From: a virus
Strand: one strand, 5' to 3'
IMG/VR virus record: IMGVR_UViG_3300020395_000105
Coordinates: 1-23,951 of that record
Length of the DNA stretch: 23,951 nt
Every line of letters begins with the position of its first letter. Position 1 is the stretch's first letter. The notes beneath the pieces were generated by a model. It was not told the DNA's origin. It was given only the letters and a program-made list of their open reading frames with translations, and searched no databases. Positions 20,518 to 23,951 of this stretch are shown one piece after another. The position numbers and the translations under genes were made by a program.

Positions 20518-21967
20518 TTTTTAGTTTAACTTCTTTGATCTCGTAATCAAAATTCTCTTCCTCATATATCTTTCGTCTTATGACTAAGTGACGAAGAGTA
20601 TAGTTAAGTTTAGAACCTCTGCTACAGTCATCCGCTATATCGAATAATGTTGCCTGTGCTTTGTTCTCACCTTTTCGAAGAACCCTACCAATGCTCTGAA
20701 GATTCCTGACCCTCGACTTGGATGGACTCGCAAAGATTACATTGTGCAAATTTTTAATGTTAATCCCAGTAGAGAAGGTTCCATACGACGCTAGTATTAT
20801 AGCATCCTTCTCCTTCTCACAGATAGAACGTGCTTCTTCACGCTCCATCGCATCTATACCACCATGTATGAAGAAAATCTTACGATTTTCACTCACCTTA
20901 CTATTTAGCAATTCCCATAGAGGTTCTCCGTGTTTTTCGACGTAGTTAAAAAGAATTAAAGTGTTACCCCGTAGGTCACACGCAAGATTTATGATCAAAT
21001 TGTTTCGTTTTGGATGGGAAACAAGGTAATCTATCTCTTGGAAATAGTCATCAAAGGGTACAAACCCATGCTTACACAGTAGGACACACACCTTCAGTGG
21101 TGTTAGGTGTCCTTTTTTCATTAGGTCTATGGTTTTAGTGACCTGATCTACCTTCCCGAACAAACCTTCCAACACTAACTGATGAGTCTCCATTCCGTCA
21201 AGGGTACCTGTCAAACCCACTCGGTACTTAGCATCGTGACACTTGGTGAGAATCCCTGTCAGACTCTTCGCCTTATAAAGGTGTGCTTCATCCCCGATAA
21301 TGACATCAAAACGTTTAAAGAACTTACGGGGTTCCTTATAAATGCTCTGCCAAGTACTAATAACGACTGAATGATCCACATACTTTTCTTTACCTGCTTG
21401 GATCTTATGAAGGTCATTTGTTTTCCATCCATATGTTTTAAAGTCTTTTGCTAACTGTTCTACCAGTGACACAGTAGGTACTATAATAAGTATATTTCTA
21501 TCAAAACCTAAGTGCCAACGGACTATAGCATAGATGATCAGGGATTTTCCTGATCCTGTTGGGGATAGTAGTAGTTTGCGATGGTGCCTAAGTGCTTGAT
21601 AAATTGCTCGTAACTGGTAGTCTCGTGCTTTAAAAGGTAATCCCAATGATCTAACGTAGCCCGCAACACTCTCAGGGCTGATGATAGATTCCCAATCGTC
21701 TGGTCTTCCATAGTTACTATCTCCAATCGTAAACTCATACCCCCTCTCCTCTAAGAAGTCGGTCACATAATCAAAAAGACCCGCATATATTTCACCAGTT
21801 GCAGGTGAGTATAAGCGGATCTTACCATCCCATTTCCATTTTTGGTACTGAGGCATGTACTTAGCACCTGGAACATCAAAAATAAAATGTTCACTCAGTT
21901 CCTTATGGACATGCGGCTCGGCAGTTACCTTAAGATAAACCTCGTTCTTCTTTTGTATAACTGTCAT
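20510..21967 (-). CDS. uvsW: UvsW DNA/RNA helicase
   Basis: The 485-residue protein (T4 UvsW: about 502) has an N-terminal domain with MPQYQKWKWDGKIRLY. It then has SF2 motifs: FKARDYQLRAIYQAL (Q-motif-like), Walker A SPTGSGKS (135-142), GDEAHLYKA with DEAH at 226-229, GLTGTLDG and QSIGRVLRKG (motif VI). UvsW unwinds branched DNA and R-loops, switching from origin-dependent to recombination-dependent replication. The ATG at 21967 overlaps the uvsY stop as TGATG and is used in preference to a TTG at 21970. It follows uvsY directly, which is not the T4 spacing. Confidence 0.97.
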   Translation of the reverse strand: MTVIQKKNEVYLKVTAEPHVHKELSEHFIFDVPGAKYMPQYQKWKWDGKIRLYSPATGEIYAGLFDYVTDFLEERGYEFTIGDSNYGRPDDWESIISPESVAGYVRSLGLPFKARDYQLRAIYQALRHHRKLLLSPTGSGKSLIIYAIVRWHLGFDRNILIIVPTVSLVEQLAKDFKTYGWKTNDLHKIQAGKEKYVDHSVVISTWQSIYKEPRKFFKRFDVIIGDEAHLYKAKSLTGILTKCHDAKYRVGLTGTLDGMETHQLVLEGLFGKVDQVTKTIDLMKKGHLTPLKVCVLLCKHGFVPFDDYFQEIDYLVSHPKRNNLIINLACDLRGNTLILFNYVEKHGEPLWELLNSKVSENRKIFFIHGGIDAMEREEARSICEKEKDAIILASYGTFSTGINIKNLHNVIFASPSKSRVRNLQSIGRVLRKGENKAQATLFDIADDCSRGSKLNYTLRHLVIRRKIYEEENFDYEIKEVKLKND

Positions 21968-22389
21968 CAATATTCTGCATACTTTTTCAGTTCGATAACG
22001 TTCTTAATTTGGAATCCTCTATTGGAGCACTGCTTAAGAATGTTCTCCAAATAATTTATACAAGTTTCGAGGTAGTCTATTTTCTGTTTGGTACGGATGA
22101 ACTCATCATCTGCCCAGATGTATGTATTGAGGTCTCCCTTTAATACTTTAAAGTTAAAAGGTTTTTCCTGATAGACAGCAGCAGGTGCTTTACCAGAATA
22201 GTATTCGAACTTCTCCTTATACATGCGTTTATTCCTTGTCTCAGCATCAGATAGGAGTAATCTGAAATGTGCCCACAAGTTAAGGTACTTCTCATGGATG
22301 ACAGTTACCTTAAAATTTTCCGTGTCGAGATCGTTCTGGTCGATTTTACAATCTTCCTTCCATGCATCACGAATATCATCAAGATTCAT
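21967..22389 (-). CDS. uvsY: UvsY recombination mediator
   Basis: The 140-residue protein closely fits T4 UvsY (137): MNLDDIRDAWKEDCKID at the start, KYLNLWAHFRLLLSDAETRN, then YKEKFEYYSGKAPAAVY with the conserved Y-Y-S-G, and a C-terminal CINYLENILKQCSNRGFQIK helix. UvsY loads the UvsX recombinase on gp32-coated single-stranded DNA as a hexamer. Its stop overlaps uvsW and its start overlaps the upstream structural gene by 4 nt. Confidence 0.93.
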   Translation of the reverse strand: MNLDDIRDAWKEDCKIDQNDLDTENFKVTVIHEKYLNLWAHFRLLLSDAETRNKRMYKEKFEYYSGKAPAAVYQEKPFNFKVLKGDLNTYIWADDEFIRTKQKIDYLETCINYLENILKQCSNRGFQIKNVIELKKYAEY

Positions 22390-22958
22390 GCTAAATTAGT
22401 CTTTCTCTTACCTAGTGTGTCCTGTATGTCGTATATGTCATAGCGAAAACTCACTTGAGCTACAGCATACTCTGTACCATCTATTGTAGCATTAAACTCT
22501 AGTGCTGACAAGGAGATAGGGAACATTTCTGAGAAGGTAACAAAGAAATTTGTCTGAAAATTGCTGTTTAATACTGCTAATGATCCATCAGAACGTATAT
22601 TAGTCTGCAGTTTACCAGTAGGAAGTTTTTCTTCTGAATCATCCTCTAAGAATACTCTCTCTGCTATACTCCGACCAGTTGCCATACCCCTCATCCAGTT
22701 ATGTAAGATCAAATAGTTTTCTAGATCTTCATCTACAAGAAATTGTAAGTTAAGGGGATCATAATTAAGTCCATGACCATCCCAACCAAGAGTACGACCC
22801 ATACCAGTGGGTTGTTCTACCTGATTTATGCTGATAGCAGGTATGTTTGCATTCTGAGCAAAGTATGTCACCTTAGGAAAGTCTGATAATACAAACTTAA
22901 AACCTATAGGAGACAAGAAATTCCTGTTCTCTATCTGACCTTGCCAACTATCTGCCAT
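22386..22958 (-). CDS. Tail-tube/baseplate-like virion structural protein
   Basis: The 190-residue protein contains NRNFLSPIGFKFVLSDFPKV, FFAQ-like YFAQNANIPAISINQVEQPT, and LNLQFLVDEDLENYLILHNWMRGM. This is a motif string found in T4-like phage virion proteins with the gp19/gp54 tube fold. T4 gp54 is larger (320), gp19 similar in size (163). A role as a tail-tube or baseplate-to-tube component is therefore likely, but the exact gene is not certain. It lies directly upstream of uvsY, in the part of the genome that in T4 also holds baseplate genes 25 and 26. Confidence 0.75.
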   Translation of the reverse strand: MADSWQGQIENRNFLSPIGFKFVLSDFPKVTYFAQNANIPAISINQVEQPTGMGRTLGWDGHGLNYDPLNLQFLVDEDLENYLILHNWMRGMATGRSIAERVFLEDDSEEKLPTGKLQTNIRSDGSLAVLNSNFQTNFFVTFSEMFPISLSALEFNATIDGTEYAVAQVSFRYDIYDIQDTLGKRKTNLA

Positions 22959-23236
22959 TACTCTGTGTCTTTTTGACTATTTAGTTCTTCCATGATCTCG
23001 TCATGGTCTTTTGCTGCTCTTCTGAAGGCATCAAACTGTGCTTCTATAGAGGGTTCTTCCCACTCCATGATAGGAGATAGTGATTTATGTGGAGTCTTCT
23101 CTTCGAACTCCAACTGTGGTGTATCTTCCATGTACCAGACTCTACGCAACCACGCTATGAAACCTAGAGCGAAATACTTAATAGACTTATTCTCTGGGCG
23201 GTTTGCCCATCTTTCCATTTTCTCATACGGAGTCAT
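22958..23236 (-). CDS. Small acidic phage protein, 92 aa
   Basis: The start at 23236 (MTPYEKMERW) is preferred because AGGGG lies 7 nt upstream; an upstream ATG at 23266 would add 10 residues and overlap the neighbour by 44 nt. Residues up to about 32 are amphipathic (YFALGFIAWLRRVWYM), too short for a clear membrane helix. The rest is acidic and helical (EAQFDAFRRAAKDHDEIMEELN). The function is unknown. It is the middle gene of a late operon of small proteins. Confidence 0.65.
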   Translation of the reverse strand: MTPYEKMERWANRPENKSIKYFALGFIAWLRRVWYMEDTPQLEFEEKTPHKSLSPIMEWEEPSIEAQFDAFRRAAKDHDEIMEELNSQKDTE

Positions 23237-23504
23237 GAGGAATCCCCTTTTTACCTTTGTGTCCATGAGCGATACCTAATTCGTGCATCTTTGCATGTTC
23301 TGCGATCTCATCTCTAAGATCCTTCCCACCTGTACCAAAAGTCATGTATATTCCCCATATCAATAGGGCAACAACCAATAGTCCCATGAATACTGCGAAC
23401 GCAGGTCCAGGTGCTAGATTAAAATGATGGATAAGTGGTTCTTTACACTCTGTCCAAGTACCAGGTAAATGATATACTGGTGGGCATGATAATAATAAAT
23501 TCAT
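23223..23504 (-). CDS. Small single-span membrane protein, late operon
   Basis: The 93 residues have a hydrophobic segment at about 31-56 (GPAFAVFMGLLVVALLIWGI), followed by a soluble tail (DLRDEIAEHAKMHELGIAHG) and His/Gly/Lys-rich end. The N-terminus has two cysteines in MNLLLSCPPVYHLPGTWTEC. This resembles a common cyanophage membrane protein of unknown role. It overlaps the upstream gene by 4 nt and the downstream one by 14 nt. Confidence 0.75.
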   Translation of the reverse strand: MNLLLSCPPVYHLPGTWTECKEPLIHHFNLAPGPAFAVFMGLLVVALLIWGIYMTFGTGGKDLRDEIAEHAKMHELGIAHGHKGKKGIPHDSV

Positions 23505-23794
23505 CTTCGTACAATTGCGGGAACATCTCCATCCTTATCATCATCGTCATCATCTTCATCCCATGGATCTTCTATCTCCATGCCATTATGAATCCGATTC
23601 TGCAATGATGCATGTAATGGATCTCTAGTGAAGTCAACTACTAACAATTCATCCCCTTGCTTTACTTCTTCTAACTCTGGATGAATTGGTGTGGGTTTTC
23701 TTATAGGTTCATTCATTGCTCCCCACCCAACGGACATTAACCTTAATGCTTGGATGAAAAGGAATGCTGAAAATACTATAAACAAAAATGCCAC
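23501..23794 (-). CDS. Small membrane-anchored protein with acidic tail
   Basis: The 97 residues begin with a hydrophobic segment (about 2-22; FLFIVFSAFLFIQALRL), followed by a central soluble part (HPELEEVKQGDELLVVDFTR) and a strongly acidic stretch DEDDDDDDKDGD before VPAIVRR. One N-terminal span with a cytoplasmic or periplasmic acidic tail is the likely topology. Its late promoter at 23815 leaves a leader of roughly 15-20 nt. It is probably the first gene of the leftward late unit. Confidence 0.75.
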   Translation of the reverse strand: MAFLFIVFSAFLFIQALRLMSVGWGAMNEPIRKPTPIHPELEEVKQGDELLVVDFTRDPLHASLQNRIHNGMEIEDPWDEDDDDDDKDGDVPAIVRR

Positions 23795-23814
23795 TTGTTT
23801 CCTTCTTTAAAAAT

Positions 23815-23822
23815 TATTTATA
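23815..23822 (-). promoter_or_regulatory. T4-type late promoter (TATAAATA), leftward
   Basis: The minus strand carries an exact TATAAATA, 21 nt upstream of the start at 23794. It includes the TAA stop codon of the previous gene (23818-23820). It probably starts a unit that reads the three small proteins, the tail-tube-like gene, uvsY, uvsW and the Sm-like gene. Confidence 0.7.
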
Positions 23823-23951
23823 TCCTCGGTATATATCCTTTATACTTCTCAACCTGTGGTACAACTTCTAACTTAACCTTCTCCACAATCTGATCGATGA
23901 TATTAACATCAAGACCTGCGAATGGTGGAATGATACCAAGTATACGAAGTA
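23818..23951 (-). CDS. C-terminal end of an unidentified gene (partial)
   Basis: On the minus strand a frame runs in from the window edge, encoding LRILGIIPPFAGLDVNIIDQ, then IVEKVKLEVVPQVEKYKGYI and PRI, before a TAA within the late promoter. The 43 residues are typical protein-like sequence with an amphipathic C-terminal helix. Nothing identifies the family from this fragment. Position suggests a structural gene. Confidence 0.7.
   Translation of the reverse strand, partial: LRILGIIPPFAGLDVNIIDQIVEKVKLEVVPQVEKYKGYIPRI

Noticed and set aside
1-23951. CRISPR arrays, tRNA genes or insertion sequences
   Set aside because: I looked for regularly spaced repeats, tRNA cloverleaf features such as GGTTCGAATCC arms, and transposase genes with terminal repeats, and found none.

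Overview
The window looks like about 24 kb of a T4-like myovirus of the marine cyanophage type, or a close uncultured relative. The case rests on T4 core genes recognisable by motif and synteny: sliding clamp gp45, clamp loader gp44/gp62, RegA, recombination nuclease gp46/gp47, late sigma factor gp55, UvsW helicase and UvsY. It is supported by accessory genes typical of T4-like cyanophages: a CobS-like AAA+ ATPase with a CobT-like partner, PKHD-type and related 2-oxoglutarate oxygenases, a NodU-type carbamoyltransferase, and many small hypothetical proteins. There are no tRNAs, rRNAs, photosynthesis genes, transposons or CRISPR arrays, so the host assignment is an inference.

Layout from left to right. 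(1) Positions 1-190 hold the first 8 codons of a leftward gene and two divergent late promoters. (2) Positions 191-2018 are the only rightward genes: three predicted exported proteins, the third with a clear signal peptide but no visible start codon. They end at a bidirectional terminator (2022-2039). (3) Positions 2060-4679 are leftward: a 55-residue cysteine-rich miniprotein and five small membrane, coiled-coil or low-complexity proteins, with late promoters at 2315, 2348 and 4704. (4) Positions 4703-13754 are a dense leftward block: carbamoyltransferase, RegA, gp62, Dam-type methylase, oxygenase, 42-aa ORF, gp44, a conserved phage protein, a small membrane protein, a second DNA methylase, gp45, a DUF3310-like protein, a PKHD oxygenase and a CobS-like ATPase. 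Most genes overlap by 1-50 nt. (5) Positions 13833-19961 hold the CobT-like VWA/metallopeptidase-like protein, two small ORFs, gp46, an 87-aa ORF, gp47, a 53-aa ORF and gp55. (6) Positions 20056-23951 hold an Sm-like-fold candidate, UvsW, UvsY, a tail-tube-like structural protein, three small proteins (two clearly membrane) and the C-terminus of one more gene.

The genes form a logical whole. Gp45, gp44 and gp62 are the processivity machinery of the replisome. Gp46, gp47, UvsY and UvsW serve recombination-dependent replication. RegA represses early mRNAs. Gp55 directs host RNA polymerase to TATAAATA late promoters, and matches to that octamer occur in the window almost only outside the replication block. 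Gp55 and the CobS-like gene are each preceded by a sigma70-like promoter candidate. The rightmost block, from 23794 down to 20056, appears to be read from a late promoter that overlaps the previous stop codon.

The most interesting items are the CobS-like/CobT-like MoxR-VWA pair with an HEXXH motif, a palindrome that nearly fills the spacer of the cobS promoter candidate, the exported trio with a missing start codon, and four well-supported tiny genes of 42-55 residues, one with a twin CX3C motif.
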